64,000 nucleotides of DNA from RGIG4140 sp045638265. GTDB taxonomy: Bacteria > Pseudomonadota > Alphaproteobacteria > CAAHEQ01 > UBA3637. The first letter of the stretch is position 1; each line of letters starts with the position of its first letter. The translations under genes were made by a program, and so were the position numbers. Below the pieces are notes generated by a model. It was given only the letters and a program-made list of their open reading frames with translations. It was not told the DNA's origin and ran no database searches. Location: positions 1 through 64,000 of the forward strand of contig JAZUBA010000051.1 of assembly GCA_045638265.1 (NCBI GenBank), written 5' to 3'. Positions 22,603 to 31,759 of the stretch are shown piece after piece.

Positions 22603-25107
22603 TTATTTTACAACAAAATTGACCAAACGTTTCGGTACATAAACTTCTTTTAAAATTTCTTTACCGTCTATATGATTTTTGACACTTGAATCAGACTTTG
22701 CCAATGCAATAATATCTTCTTGGGACATGTCAGTAGGAACACTTAATATTGCCCGTTTTTTACCCATAACCTGAACAACAATATCCATTGTATCCGATTT
22801 AATCATTTCTTCATCATAAGTCGGCCATTGAGCATAAGCCAACGATTCGTTATGACCTAAGCGTTCCCATAACTCTTCAGCAACGTGTGGTGCTTGCGGA
22901 GCTAATAATAAGACAAAACTTTCCATGTCTGCTTTTGATACCGGTTCGTTTGATTTATATACGGCATTGACAAATTCCATTAATTTGGCAATCGCTGTAT
23001 TATATGTCATTCGTTCCATATCTTCCGTAATACCTTTAATGGTTTTGTGCATTAATTTTGTTAATTCAATACTACCCTTTTCGGCAATTTTATTTGGTGT
23101 TTCAAAAATATTCCAGAATCGTTTAATAAATCTGTTTACGCCATTAATACCGTCATCAGCCCATGGTTTTTCAGCTTCAATCGGACCCATAAACATTTCA
23201 TATAAACGCATAGAATCGGCACCATAATCCCGAATTACATCATCCGGATTAACGACATTGTAACGGGATTTACTCATTTTTTCAACCTGAGTTTGAACAG
23301 GAACACCCGTTTCTTTGACAAACCAAGCATTTCCTTTTCGTTCAACTTCATGAGGATAATAATATTTGCCATTTTCATCCCGATAAGAATAAGCTAAAAC
23401 CATACCTTGATTGACTAGTTTTTTAAACGGTTCATCACAGGAAACCAGTCCGGCATCATATAACACTTTTTGCCAGAAACGAGCATATAATAAGTGTAAT
23501 ACGGCATGTTCAACCCCGCCGACATAAACATCAACAGGCATCCAATAAGATTCTGCTTCTTTACTCCAAGCTTCTGCTTCATTTTTCGGATCACAATAAC
23601 GTAAGAAATACCAAGAAGAACCTGCCCATTGAGGCATTGTGTTTGTTTCTCGTTTGGCTGGTTTTCCTGTTTCTTCGTCAATGGCATTTACCCAATCTTC
23701 TACACGAGCCAACGGTGGTTCGCCGTCTTCTGTTGGTCTGAATTCTGCTAATGGCGGTAACAAAACAGGTAAATCTTTAACAGGTAAAGATTTAATTGTA
23801 CCATCTTCACAATGAATAATCGGGAACGGTTCCCCCCAATAACGTTGACGAGAGAACAACCAATCACGTAATTTGTAATTAACCGTACCTTTACCGCATT
23901 GATGCGCTTCTAACCATTCAATCATCTTTGCTTTTGATTCTTTAACGTGTAAACCGTTTAAGAAATCTGAATTAATTAATGCACCATCACCTTCCCAAGC
24001 TTCCTTGGAAATATCACCGCCTTCAATAACCTGAATGACAGGAATGTTGAATTTTTTTGCAAAATCATAATCCCGTTGGTCATGAGCCGGCACCGCCATA
24101 ATAGCACCATACCCATAATCACCTAACACATAGTCGGCAATATAAATTGGTAATTTTGTTCCGTTTAACGGATTAATGGCATAAGCACCTGTAAAAGCAC
24201 CTGTTTTATCTTTAGAATCTGCCAATCTGTCTTGAGCCGATTTGCGACTGGCTTCTTCTACATAAGCTTCAACGGCTGACTTACATTCCGGTGTTGTAAT
24301 TTCTTTGACAAGGGCATGTTCGGGAGCCAATACACAATATGTAGCCCCAAAAAGCGTGTCAGGACGTGTTGTGTAAACCGTAAATTCAGCATTTTGTCCA
24401 TCAACTTTAAACTGAACATCTGCACCAGTTGACTTACCAATCCATTCTCGTTGCATTGTTTTAATGCTTTCCGACCAATCCAGTTTATCCAAACCTTCCA
24501 ACAATTTTTCGGCATAAGCCGTTATTTTAAGCATCCATTGACGCATTGGTTTGCGGACAACTTCATCACCTGTTTCAACATATTTCCCATCTTTTACTTC
24601 TTCATTTGCCAAAACAGTACCTAATTTCGGACACCAGTTAACCGGCATTTGTACTTCATATGCCAAACCTTTATCATACAAAATTTTAAAAATCCATTGC
24701 GTCCATTTATAATAAGAAGGATCGGTGGTATTAATTTCTCTGTCCCAATCATAAGAAAAACCGATAGCCTGTAATTGTTTACGGAACTTATCCGTATTAA
24801 TTGTCGTTACTTCGGACGGATGCATACCGGTTCTTTCAGCATAACGTTCAGACGGCAAACCAAAAGCATCCCAACCCATTGGATGCAAGACATTAAATCC
24901 ACGCATTCTTTTATAACGAGATACAATGTCTGAAATGGTATAGTTTTCGGCATGTCCGACATGTAACCCCGCTCCTGATGGATATGGAAACATATCCAAC
25001 ACATAATATTTGGGTTTATTTTTATCAATTTCTGCTTTGAATGTATTATGTTCAGCCCAATATTTTTGCCATTTTGGTTCAATTTCAAGATGTTTGTATT
25101 CTGCCAT
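22603..25107 (-). CDS. leuS: leucine–tRNA ligase
   Basis: 834 aa, a usual length for bacterial LeuRS. It charges tRNA-Leu with leucine in the cytoplasm. The class I signatures are present: the HIGH-type HVGH at residues 49–52 inside GLHVGHAENYT, and KMSKS near residue 609. An editing domain contains TTRPDTLFGATYCVLAPEH and the DQRDYDFAKKF segment. The C-terminal anticodon-binding and end domains are complete (ending KRLVNFVVK). It is a single gene, leftward, with its own terminator; no frameshift is seen. Confidence 0.98.
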   Translation of the reverse strand: MAEYKHLEIEPKWQKYWAEHNTFKAEIDKNKPKYYVLDMFPYPSGAGLHVGHAENYTISDIVSRYKRMRGFNVLHPMGWDAFGLPSERYAERTGMHPSEVTTINTDKFRKQLQAIGFSYDWDREINTTDPSYYKWTQWIFKILYDKGLAYEVQMPVNWCPKLGTVLANEEVKDGKYVETGDEVVRKPMRQWMLKITAYAEKLLEGLDKLDWSESIKTMQREWIGKSTGADVQFKVDGQNAEFTVYTTRPDTLFGATYCVLAPEHALVKEITTPECKSAVEAYVEEASRKSAQDRLADSKDKTGAFTGAYAINPLNGTKLPIYIADYVLGDYGYGAIMAVPAHDQRDYDFAKKFNIPVIQVIEGGDISKEAWEGDGALINSDFLNGLHVKESKAKMIEWLEAHQCGKGTVNYKLRDWLFSRQRYWGEPFPIIHCEDGTIKSLPVKDLPVLLPPLAEFRPTEDGEPPLARVEDWVNAIDEETGKPAKRETNTMPQWAGSSWYFLRYCDPKNEAEAWSKEAESYWMPVDVYVGGVEHAVLHLLYARFWQKVLYDAGLVSCDEPFKKLVNQGMVLAYSYRDENGKYYYPHEVERKGNAWFVKETGVPVQTQVEKMSKSRYNVVNPDDVIRDYGADSMRLYEMFMGPIEAEKPWADDGINGVNRFIKRFWNIFETPNKIAEKGSIELTKLMHKTIKGITEDMERMTYNTAIAKLMEFVNAVYKSNEPVSKADMESFVLLLAPQAPHVAEELWERLGHNESLAYAQWPTYDEEMIKSDTMDIVVQVMGKKRAILSVPTDMSQEDIIALAKSDSSVKNHIDGKEILKEVYVPKRLVNFVVK

Positions 25108-25193
25108 TTTGTTTTTCCTTATCCTAAAAAAATAAAACTGGAAACAGTTTAAAACATTTTTTCAAAAAAAGAAAGTGTTTTGTGCAAAAAAAA

Positions 25194-25222
25194 TTGACTT
25201 ATAAAACAAAATAGTGTATACT
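25194..25222 (+). promoter_or_regulatory. promoter of 25258–26210
   Basis: TTGACT (25194–25199), 17 bases, TATACT (25217–25222), 35 bases before the ATG. Confidence 0.75.
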
Positions 25223-25257
25223 GCAAAAAGTTGAAAAAAAATACAAAGGGGATAACT

Positions 25258-25836
25258 ATGGAAAATACAACAAAAAAAACTCACAGAACATCATTTTTTC
25301 ATAAAACAAAAAAAATTATTCGCAAAGCAATTAGACGCACAAAAAATGCTGTTCGCGATTTTTTTGAAACAGCAGAAAATTCGATTGTAGAAACATTATA
25401 TCCGGAATCAATTAAAAATAAAGCTTTAAAGAAAGAATACTTAAAATTATTAAGTCTTCGCTTTGATAGAAATCAAACAAGTTTAGATACACTTACGGCG
25501 AATATGTCTAATTCAACCATTAATTCAGATTCAATTTCTCCGATAGAAGCTGAAATTATAAAACGCATTCGGTCAATCACAGCCAAAGAAAAAGCAAAAG
25601 AATTACGTAAAGCCTATCGCAAATATATAGTGAGTGAAAAATTCAAAAAATCAACAACCATTAATCCGGATGAAAAAGCAACAGACCCAATTGTTTGTGC
25701 CGTTAAAAGTAATCCTTTGCCGGAATCTTCTTATACAGAAGTTACAAACAATGGTGAAAAACCTGTTTTTACAGCACAATATAACAATAAGAAAAATTTG
25801 ACGATCCATAATTATTGCCAAAATGTAAGAGAATAA
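25258..25836 (+). CDS. basic protein of unknown function
   Basis: 192 aa from the ATG at 25258, which has AAGGGGAT 6 bases upstream; a TTG at 25231 in frame is much less likely because it overlaps the predicted transcription start region. The first 45 residues are very basic (KKIIRKAIRRTKNAVRDFF), and a helical middle follows (LKKEYLKLLSLRF; AKEKAKELRKAYRKYI). There are no membrane helices. Its stop codon overlaps the start of 25836–26210 (TAATG), so the two are co-translated. No family recognised; a nucleic-acid or membrane-surface binding role is possible from its charge. Confidence 0.6.
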   Translation: MENTTKKTHRTSFFHKTKKIIRKAIRRTKNAVRDFFETAENSIVETLYPESIKNKALKKEYLKLLSLRFDRNQTSLDTLTANMSNSTINSDSISPIEAEIIKRIRSITAKEKAKELRKAYRKYIVSEKFKKSTTINPDEKATDPIVCAVKSNPLPESSYTEVTNNGEKPVFTAQYNNKKNLTIHNYCQNVRE

Positions 25837-26210
25837 TGATGTCAAAACAAAAAAAATCATTTCTTAAAAAATGTTGCAATTCGTTTATAAACGGATGTAT
25901 TCAAGTTGGTCATTTTTTAGCATCTTTTGTCGGTGGTTTTTCCAAAGATTATGCCCTAAAAGATTACTCAACCGGTTATCTAAAAAACACCAACAAATCT
26001 GCAACAAAAACATTAATGGAAACAACAGGTCTTGTGCGTAATGTAACACATAAAACAATGATTAAAGCTTATCAAAATCCATTATTGAAAAATGCACTGA
26101 ATACAACGCAACAATCAGTCGGTTTTCAAGCCTCAAAACGACGTTTAATTTCTCGTATGAAAATAGTGCAAAATAAAATTAATCATGTAAATCGTCAACG
26201 GGATGAATAG
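25836..26210 (+). CDS. small basic protein co-translated with 25258–25836
   Basis: 124 aa. It starts at 25836, sharing one base with the upstream stop codon; a second ATG follows directly at 25839. A moderately hydrophobic, Gly-containing segment (GCIQVGHFLASFVGGF, about residues 20–36) may be a membrane-associated helix. It is followed by a Thr/Lys/Asn-rich region and a basic C-terminus. I recognise no motif. The tight coupling implies that it works with the preceding gene product. Confidence 0.55.
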   Translation: MMSKQKKSFLKKCCNSFINGCIQVGHFLASFVGGFSKDYALKDYSTGYLKNTNKSATKTLMETTGLVRNVTHKTMIKAYQNPLLKNALNTTQQSVGFQASKRRLISRMKIVQNKINHVNRQRDE

Positions 26211-26296
26211 AAAAACAATTATTTTTCCTCAAAATACTTGACTTCATATTTAATAATAAATATACTTTTATGACAAATATTAAAAGGAGAACAAAA

Positions 26297-27043
26297 ATGA
26301 GTCAAGCAGATGAATTAAATAAATTATATGATTTAAAAGTAAAAGGTTTAATCAGTGATGTTGAATTTGAAGCAACAAAACAAAAAATTTTAAACCCGAC
26401 ATTACAACAAACACAAACAACTGTTATAGGAACCACTGAAAAAAGCAGATTAATTTATGTTGTACTTGCTTTTTTCTTGGGTATGCTTGGTATCCATAAC
26501 TTTTATGCTGATAGAACAGGCCGGGCCGTTGCACAATTATTAATCACATTATTGCTCTGGTGGATTGTTATACCTTTAATTGCTGTTTGGATTTGGGTTC
26601 TTGTTGATGTTTTGACTATCAAGACAGACGGTAATAATAAACCAATGCAACCAACTTCCCCTATTGTTATCGGAATCATTTTCTTTTTACTGTTATTTCC
26701 GGCATTTTCATTATTTATTGGTGGGATGGCTGGTTTCACAATGGCAACCAATAGATACCAAGCTACAGCCGTTTATGATACAGCAGAAAAATATGCCAAC
26801 TTAGCTCACGCATATAAAAATGCAAATCATACAACACACATACCATCTATGACAGAACTTGGATTACCAGAACCAGATTTTGATGATTGCACAATTATCA
26901 TCCCTCAAAATGGAATTTCAGTTACAAGCGTACGTGTTGATATTGATTGTTCTGCAAATCCTCAAAAAGCGGAAGAGATTGGCAAATTAGTAAATGCAAC
27001 TGTCATTAATGGAAAACTTTCACATCGTTTTGAAATTAAATAA
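26297..27043 (+). CDS. SHOCT–TM2 protein with a pilin-like C-terminal domain
   Basis: 248 aa from the ATG at 26297 (AAAGGAG 6 bases upstream); an earlier in-frame ATG at 26270 has no site. Residues 5–32 form a SHOCT-type helix pair (LNKLYDLKVKGLISDVEFEATKQKIL). A TM2 domain with two membrane helices follows (FLGMLGIHNFYADRTGRA…LLLWWIVIPLIAVWIWVLVDVLTI). After a third hydrophobic helix comes GGMAGFTMATNRYQATAVYDTAEKYANLAHAY, in pieces strikingly like the helix end of pilin-like protein 20680–21147 (GGLTGYQLAM…RYRAN…ASKYA). The last 80 residues contain one Cys pair. The pilin cleavage motif itself is missing, so it is not a prepilin substrate. Confidence 0.72.
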   Translation: MSQADELNKLYDLKVKGLISDVEFEATKQKILNPTLQQTQTTVIGTTEKSRLIYVVLAFFLGMLGIHNFYADRTGRAVAQLLITLLLWWIVIPLIAVWIWVLVDVLTIKTDGNNKPMQPTSPIVIGIIFFLLLFPAFSLFIGGMAGFTMATNRYQATAVYDTAEKYANLAHAYKNANHTTHIPSMTELGLPEPDFDDCTIIIPQNGISVTSVRVDIDCSANPQKAEEIGKLVNATVINGKLSHRFEIK

Positions 27044-27089
27044 TTAAAAAAAACTATCTGCATTTAGTTAGTAGTTTCCTGTATTAGAG

Positions 27090-27116
27090 AAGGGTATCAA
27101 CGGATACCCTTTTTAT
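27090..27116 (+). terminator. terminator of 26297–27043
   Basis: AAGGGTATC and GATACCCTT arms around AACG, followed by T residues. Confidence 0.85.
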
Positions 27117-27174
27117 TGTGATTAGAAAATGTTAAGTTATCTTATCTCTTTTTGTTTAATCATAACAATCTTTA

Positions 27175-27504
27175 TTATAAGCGTTTCCAAGTGCGTATTT
27201 TGTTTTTTTCTTCTTTATCCCTAAAGGCTTGTTCTAAATCAATGTTATGCATATTGGCAAGTGAACAGATATAAATAAACACATCTGCCAATTCTTCGGC
27301 AACATTGCCAATAGTTGACCCTGTTCCAACAGAGCCGTTTTTGTTATTTTTGCGAACAGCTGAAATTAATTCGCCACATTCTTCTGCTAATAAACAACAT
27401 TCATAAAATTTATCCGTTATATTAAAACTACGTTCTGTTTTCATCTGCAAGACATATGCTTGAAAATCTTTGAGTGTTGGATTATTTTTTAATTCTAAAG
27501 TCAT
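27175..27504 (-). CDS. MazG-like nucleotide pyrophosphohydrolase
   Basis: 109 aa, the size of single-domain MazG-like proteins. The metal-binding pattern is present: EECGELISAVRK (EExxE, about residues 36–40) and, after a helix, EELADVFIYICSLA (ExxD, near 70–73). These enzymes hydrolyse (d)NTPs to monophosphates and pyrophosphate, as house-cleaning or stress enzymes. A good ribosome-binding site (AAGGAG) precedes the ATG. It is a single gene. Confidence 0.88.
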   Translation of the reverse strand: MTLELKNNPTLKDFQAYVLQMKTERSFNITDKFYECCLLAEECGELISAVRKNNKNGSVGTGSTIGNVAEELADVFIYICSLANMHNIDLEQAFRDKEEKNKIRTWKRL

Positions 27505-27568
27505 TATATTTCTCCTTGTTTGTATTTTATCTGGATTATATGGTCAAAATCAATTTAAATCAATATAA

Positions 27569-27598
27569 AAAACAGTGTATCAAATGACACACTGTTTT
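27569..27598 (-). terminator. terminator of 27622–28068
   Basis: AAAACAGTGT and ACACTGTTTT arms around a 10-base loop, 24 bases after the leftward gene. Confidence 0.83.
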
Positions 27599-27621
27599 CA
27601 ATTTGTTATGAAATACAAAAC

Positions 27622-28068
27622 TTATTTGTATGTAACAACAACAGCACGACGGTTTTGTTGACGGCCTTCAGCTGTTGCATTTGAAGCAACCGGATCAGAT
27701 TCGCCAAAACCATGTGTTGTGATACGATCACAAGCAATACCGTTTGCTTCTAAGTAAGCAGCAACAGCATTAGCACGACGTTGAGATAATTTCATGTTGT
27801 AAGCTTCAGAACCAGTGCTGTCTGTGTAACCAGAAATACGAGCTTTTTCTGTTGGTTCAGCTTTTAATCTTTCAATAACGTCATTTAAAGCGTCATTGTC
27901 CGCAACTGTTAATTGAGCGGAATCAAATGCAAATAATGTGGATGTCGGTAAAACAACTTTTGTTGTAACAACATCACAAGCACCATCAGCACATTCATCA
28001 CACCAGTTTGCGCAACCGGTTAATAAAAGTGTTGAAGATAACACAACTGTAGCGATTTGTTTTTTCAT
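27622..28068 (-). CDS. OmpA-family (Pal-like) outer-membrane lipoprotein
   Basis: 148 aa. A lipoprotein signal (MKKQIATVVLSSTLLLTGC, lipid-bearing Cys19) is followed by a short Cys-containing linker and a C-terminal OmpA domain (about 45–148). The peptidoglycan-binding pattern is GYTDSTGSEAYN…LSQRRANAVAAYL and, near the end, GFGESDPVASN…RRAVVV. The family anchors the outer membrane to peptidoglycan. The linker has five Cys in fifteen residues (NWCDECADGACDVV), which is unusual. No tolB/tolA genes are adjacent, so the symbol pal is not assigned. Confidence 0.9.
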   Translation of the reverse strand: MKKQIATVVLSSTLLLTGCANWCDECADGACDVVTTKVVLPTSTLFAFDSAQLTVADNDALNDVIERLKAEPTEKARISGYTDSTGSEAYNMKLSQRRANAVAAYLEANGIACDRITTHGFGESDPVASNATAEGRQQNRRAVVVTYK

Positions 28069-28222
28069 AATGAAACTCCTTCAATAAAATGAAATACAGC
28101 AGTAGTATGGCGTTTATTTTTTAAAAAATCAAGTGAAAAATGTGCGAAAGTTCATATTTTTTATAAATACTTCTTTTGTTACAACAGAAATAATCTATTT
28201 TTAGTTTGATAAATTGCATAAA

Positions 28223-29593
28223 TCAGACTTTTAACCTTGTTTTTTGATTCATTTTACCAAATAATGATACCTTGTATTTACGAATAATATAGATATATCC
28301 AATAACAACAATAACAGCACCGCCTATCCAAGCAATCGGTCCGGCATAGCAAAGTCCGACATAACCCATTGTTGTTGCCATATAAAATGCACAAAATCCA
28401 CGCATAATTAATTCGGCAATACCTGATAACAATGGCAAAAGCGGATATCCCATACCTTGTAAGGTTTGTCTAAATACAAATATCAAGCCTAAAAAGAAAT
28501 AAAACAATGTCGTGATTTTCAAATAGGTAACAGCTGGTTCTAAAACAGTCGGATCATTTGAATTTAAGAAAACAAAAGCCATTTGAGGACCCCAATTAAA
28601 GGCAATAATTGCCATGACTGCTCCTAAAGCGCTAATTAAAAGAAAACATTGAAAAACACCCTGACGAATTCGTCTGATTAAGCAGGCACCAAAATTTTGT
28701 GCTGCGTAAGTTGACATTGCCATACCCAGGGCAAAAATCGGTAAAGTTGTAATTTGTTCAATCCGCATAGCAGCAGAAAAGGCGGCAATTGTATCCGTAC
28801 CAAAACGATTACACGCACTTTGAATAATAATCATACCTAAACCGATAATGGAAAACTGTATACTCATCGGTACAGCAACGCGTAAATGCTCCATTAAAAA
28901 TTCTGCCGATAATTTAAAATCCTTCTTATACAGTTTTAAAATCGGAAATTTTTTCAACAACCAAATACCGCATAAAACAACTGAAATGGTTTGTGCTACA
29001 CCTGTTCCCCAAGCAACACCGACAACATCCATTTTTAAATAGGCGATTAAAAAGATATTGATAATAATATTTAAAACAGAGGCAAAAATCAAAAAGTACA
29101 ATGGTGTTTTGCTGTCACCCAAAGCGCGCATTAAACCCGCAAAATAATTATAAAACAGCATTGAAATCATAGTATAAGCCATAACGGTTAAAAAACGAAC
29201 AGAATCCGTTTGAATATCTGGCGGAATATTCATCTTTTGCATAATCCAGTTCATATTAAGCTGAATCGTAGATACAACTAATAGACAACAAATAATTGTT
29301 AAAATCAAACCACCTCCGAATGATTTACGAACACCTCGAATATCATTGGCTCCAAAACGTTGGGCTGTAATAATACATAACCCATTCGTAAAACCGGTAG
29401 CAATAAACAAAGCCATTAAAAAAACAGGAGACATGGCTCCGGCAACTGCCAAAGCATACCGTCCGAGATAGTGTCCTAAAATATACATATCCGATATAAT
29501 GTACAACTGCTGAAATAATTGTCCAAGCATAATCGGTATAGAAAACAGAATAATTAATTTTATTGGATTGCCCTGTGTCATAGATTGTATCAT
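28223..29593 (-). CDS. MATE-family multidrug efflux transporter
   Basis: 456 aa, the usual length for MATE proteins, with twelve predicted membrane helices. It shows the family start MTQGNPIKLIILFSIPIMLGQLFQQLY and the N-half signature GRYALAVAGAMSPV. MATE transporters exchange cationic drugs or metabolites for Na+ or H+ at the inner membrane; the substrate cannot be read from sequence. GAGGTTATAAC precedes the ATG. It is a single gene, leftward. Confidence 0.93.
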   Translation of the reverse strand: MIQSMTQGNPIKLIILFSIPIMLGQLFQQLYIISDMYILGHYLGRYALAVAGAMSPVFLMALFIATGFTNGLCIITAQRFGANDIRGVRKSFGGGLILTIICCLLVVSTIQLNMNWIMQKMNIPPDIQTDSVRFLTVMAYTMISMLFYNYFAGLMRALGDSKTPLYFLIFASVLNIIINIFLIAYLKMDVVGVAWGTGVAQTISVVLCGIWLLKKFPILKLYKKDFKLSAEFLMEHLRVAVPMSIQFSIIGLGMIIIQSACNRFGTDTIAAFSAAMRIEQITTLPIFALGMAMSTYAAQNFGACLIRRIRQGVFQCFLLISALGAVMAIIAFNWGPQMAFVFLNSNDPTVLEPAVTYLKITTLFYFFLGLIFVFRQTLQGMGYPLLPLLSGIAELIMRGFCAFYMATTMGYVGLCYAGPIAWIGGAVIVVIGYIYIIRKYKVSLFGKMNQKTRLKV

Positions 29594-29670
29594 GTTATAA
29601 CCTCTTTTTTTGAAAGCGTACTGTATACCTGTTTTAAAATAAATGCAATTGATTTTTGTATTCTATATAA

Positions 29671-29706
29671 AAAAATACCGACAGATAATTTGCTGTCGGT
29701 ATTTTT
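29671..29706 (-). terminator. terminator of 29719–30687
   Basis: AAAAATACCGACAG and CTGTCGGTATTTTT arms around 8 bases; it ends the leftward lipoprotein/membrane-protein operon. Confidence 0.88.
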
Positions 29707-29718
29707 TACGTGTTATCA

Positions 29719-30687
29719 TTATTCAATAACTTCTTCATCTTCTTTGGGTTTTGCTTTTTCATTCATTTGTTTGACAAGTTCTTTTTGTCTTTCACGAGTG
29801 AGTGCAATACTGCTTACCCACATAAAATACCAAGTCAACAAAAGAGGTAATCCGGCAATCCAACCTAATTTCATTAAAAACGGAAATGAAAAACCTTTAT
29901 AAGCTAAATTAATCAAATCACCAAAAAACGGAATGGTTAATGCTATCAATTTAATATTTAGCGTAATATACGGCATAAATAAAAACCAAGGCACATACCA
30001 TGACTTTAATAATAATCCAAGAATAATCGCCGCTCCAACCAATGTGCAATACGGCATTGTTAATAAGCGACCTAATTGAGGACCTGTCAAACCATGTTTT
30101 AAAATCAATTCAAAGAACCATACAATTAACCATAAAACCAAGAAAGTGATTAATATCACAAAAAACATCTGAACGCCTACAAAGACACAGAATAATTTAA
30201 ACATACTAATAAAACGCGTTAATTCTTTATTCGGATTGTACGTGCCTTGTTCAACATTTTTTAAATCAATCGGAGCAAATGTATTGTTTGGACAAGTGCG
30301 AGCTTTTTCAGGAAGCCAATCAATACCTGAAATAATCATGCCTGTTTTAAGATAAATTTTTGTTGCCGTAATATATACAAATGCATTTTGTGGGATTTCT
30401 TCTTTCTCAACATCAGCAACGGCTGTATTCAAAACGGCATTATATTCATCGGTTAATTTAATAGTTTTTTCTTTTTGAACCGGCTCAACAATTTTGCCAT
30501 AAGCAATTCTAAAATCCGGTAATGTTTTTAAGCCATCAACAATACCCAAATAAGGCATCATCACAGCAAAATATAATCCAACACTACAAATAATTCCCAT
30601 GAAGGCGGCAAATGGCAATATAACTCGCAAGCCGATACCTTGTCCACCAATTACATAACTTGAAAATCTGAATTTTCTATATCCCAT
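29719..30687 (-). CDS. polytopic membrane protein of unknown function
   Basis: 322 aa. One membrane helix near 22–45 is followed by a periplasmic-type soluble domain of about 110 residues. Four to five helices then fill residues 150–300 (for example FFVILITFLVLWLIVWFF), and a charged tail ends EDEEVIE. I recognise no family. It is 54 bases downstream of the lipoprotein gene 30742–31614, in the same direction, and shares its terminator, so the two probably function at the cell envelope together. Confidence 0.65.
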   Translation of the reverse strand: MGYRKFRFSSYVIGGQGIGLRVILPFAAFMGIICSVGLYFAVMMPYLGIVDGLKTLPDFRIAYGKIVEPVQKEKTIKLTDEYNAVLNTAVADVEKEEIPQNAFVYITATKIYLKTGMIISGIDWLPEKARTCPNNTFAPIDLKNVEQGTYNPNKELTRFISMFKLFCVFVGVQMFFVILITFLVLWLIVWFFELILKHGLTGPQLGRLLTMPYCTLVGAAIILGLLLKSWYVPWFLFMPYITLNIKLIALTIPFFGDLINLAYKGFSFPFLMKLGWIAGLPLLLTWYFMWVSSIALTRERQKELVKQMNEKAKPKEDEEVIE

Positions 30688-30741
30688 AAAACATTAACCT
30701 CAATCTAAATAAATACAATATATTAAATTAATAATTATCCT

Positions 30742-31614
30742 TTAATTGTCAAACAAACCCCATTCGTCTTCATCTGAACTCAACCAAGAGTGATTTTTTT
30801 GTGCTGTTTGTGAAGATGGTTGACGATAAACAGTAGATGCTTTACCGTCAAATGCATCTGCAGGTAACATTGTTGCAGAAGACGATTGAACAGTTGGCAT
30901 TTGATTTGTTTGTGTCACAGGATGATAAATTGTAGAAGCTTTACCATCAAATGCATCTGTAGGAACAGTATAAATGCCGTTCATACCATTATTGATTATT
31001 GGCGTTTTGATGGAATGATAGGTCGTGGAAGCTTTTCCGTCAAACGCATCTGCCGGTAATTGATTACCTACAGATTGGATTTCGGAAGCTTTTCCACTTA
31101 ACTTGTTTTCTTGTATAACAAGAACATCCCCATAGTTTGTATCAGCTTTACCATCAAACGCATCTGCGGGAACTTGTCCACCTGTTGGCGAATATTGTGT
31201 CATAAGTGTGTCATCAACCTCATCAAACAACCCATAACCGATTTCTTGTGTTGTTGTATTTTGATTACGAGTCCCAATTTCTGTTATATTGCCACCCGTT
31301 GATGGAATAACACAGGCCTGACCATCTGCAGACCAAGCAATAACTCGTTCATCTTGTAAATAAAATTTCATGACACAACCACGTAAATAACGATACGCCC
31401 AATCTTTTTCAATTTCTTGCTTAATATATATCAAAACACGTTCATTTTCAGCTAAACGAGTTGCTTTTGTCGGAGTACCGAAGTTTTCGTATAAATCGGC
31501 AACCGGTTGACCGTAATACACATTGGAACGCGGTTCTGTGGAATGGATGTATTCGTTTGAACCACAAGCACTTAATACAAACGGCAACAATGCCAAGGCA
31601 ATTACTTTTTTCAT
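30742..31614 (-). CDS. lipoprotein with four PADAFDGKA-type repeats
   Basis: 290 aa. A lipoprotein signal ends at LSAC (Cys17). Residues 30–110 form a small SmpA/OmlA-like domain (YYGQPVADLYENFGTPTK, a typical 'G.p…l…fG.P' start, and VLIYIKQE). The remainder is a low-complexity region with four copies of a 12–14-residue motif, (P)ADAFDGKA(D/S)T.Y, separated by 20–40 variable residues, ending EDEWGLFDN. The repeated phrase looks like a short binding or docking motif displayed along a flexible chain. It is first in the operon, with TTGACA–17–TAATTT as promoter (31637–31665). Confidence 0.72.
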   Translation of the reverse strand: MKKVIALALLPFVLSACGSNEYIHSTEPRSNVYYGQPVADLYENFGTPTKATRLAENERVLIYIKQEIEKDWAYRYLRGCVMKFYLQDERVIAWSADGQACVIPSTGGNITEIGTRNQNTTTQEIGYGLFDEVDDTLMTQYSPTGGQVPADAFDGKADTNYGDVLVIQENKLSGKASEIQSVGNQLPADAFDGKASTTYHSIKTPIINNGMNGIYTVPTDAFDGKASTIYHPVTQTNQMPTVQSSSATMLPADAFDGKASTVYRQPSSQTAQKNHSWLSSDEDEWGLFDN

Positions 31615-31636
31615 AACAAAAACTCCTTTTTTCTAT

Positions 31637-31665
31637 AAATTAGCACATACAAAATAAAATGTCAA
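31637..31665 (-). promoter_or_regulatory. promoter of lipoprotein operon
   Basis: Leftward TTGACA (31660–31665), 17 bases, TAATTT (31637–31642), 22 bases before the start codon. Confidence 0.65.
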
Positions 31666-31694
31666 ATCTTCTTTTCATTTTTTATGCGTTATGC

Positions 31695-31723
31695 TTGACA
31701 AATAATGTCAAACAGTTTATAAC
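31695..31723 (+). promoter_or_regulatory. promoter of queA
   Basis: TTGACA (31695–31700), 17 bases, TATAAC (31718–31723), 36 bases before the ATG; divergent from the promoter at 31637–31665. Confidence 0.75.
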
Positions 31724-31759
31724 GCCCTTAACTAACTTGACTATATAGAGAAAAAACAA

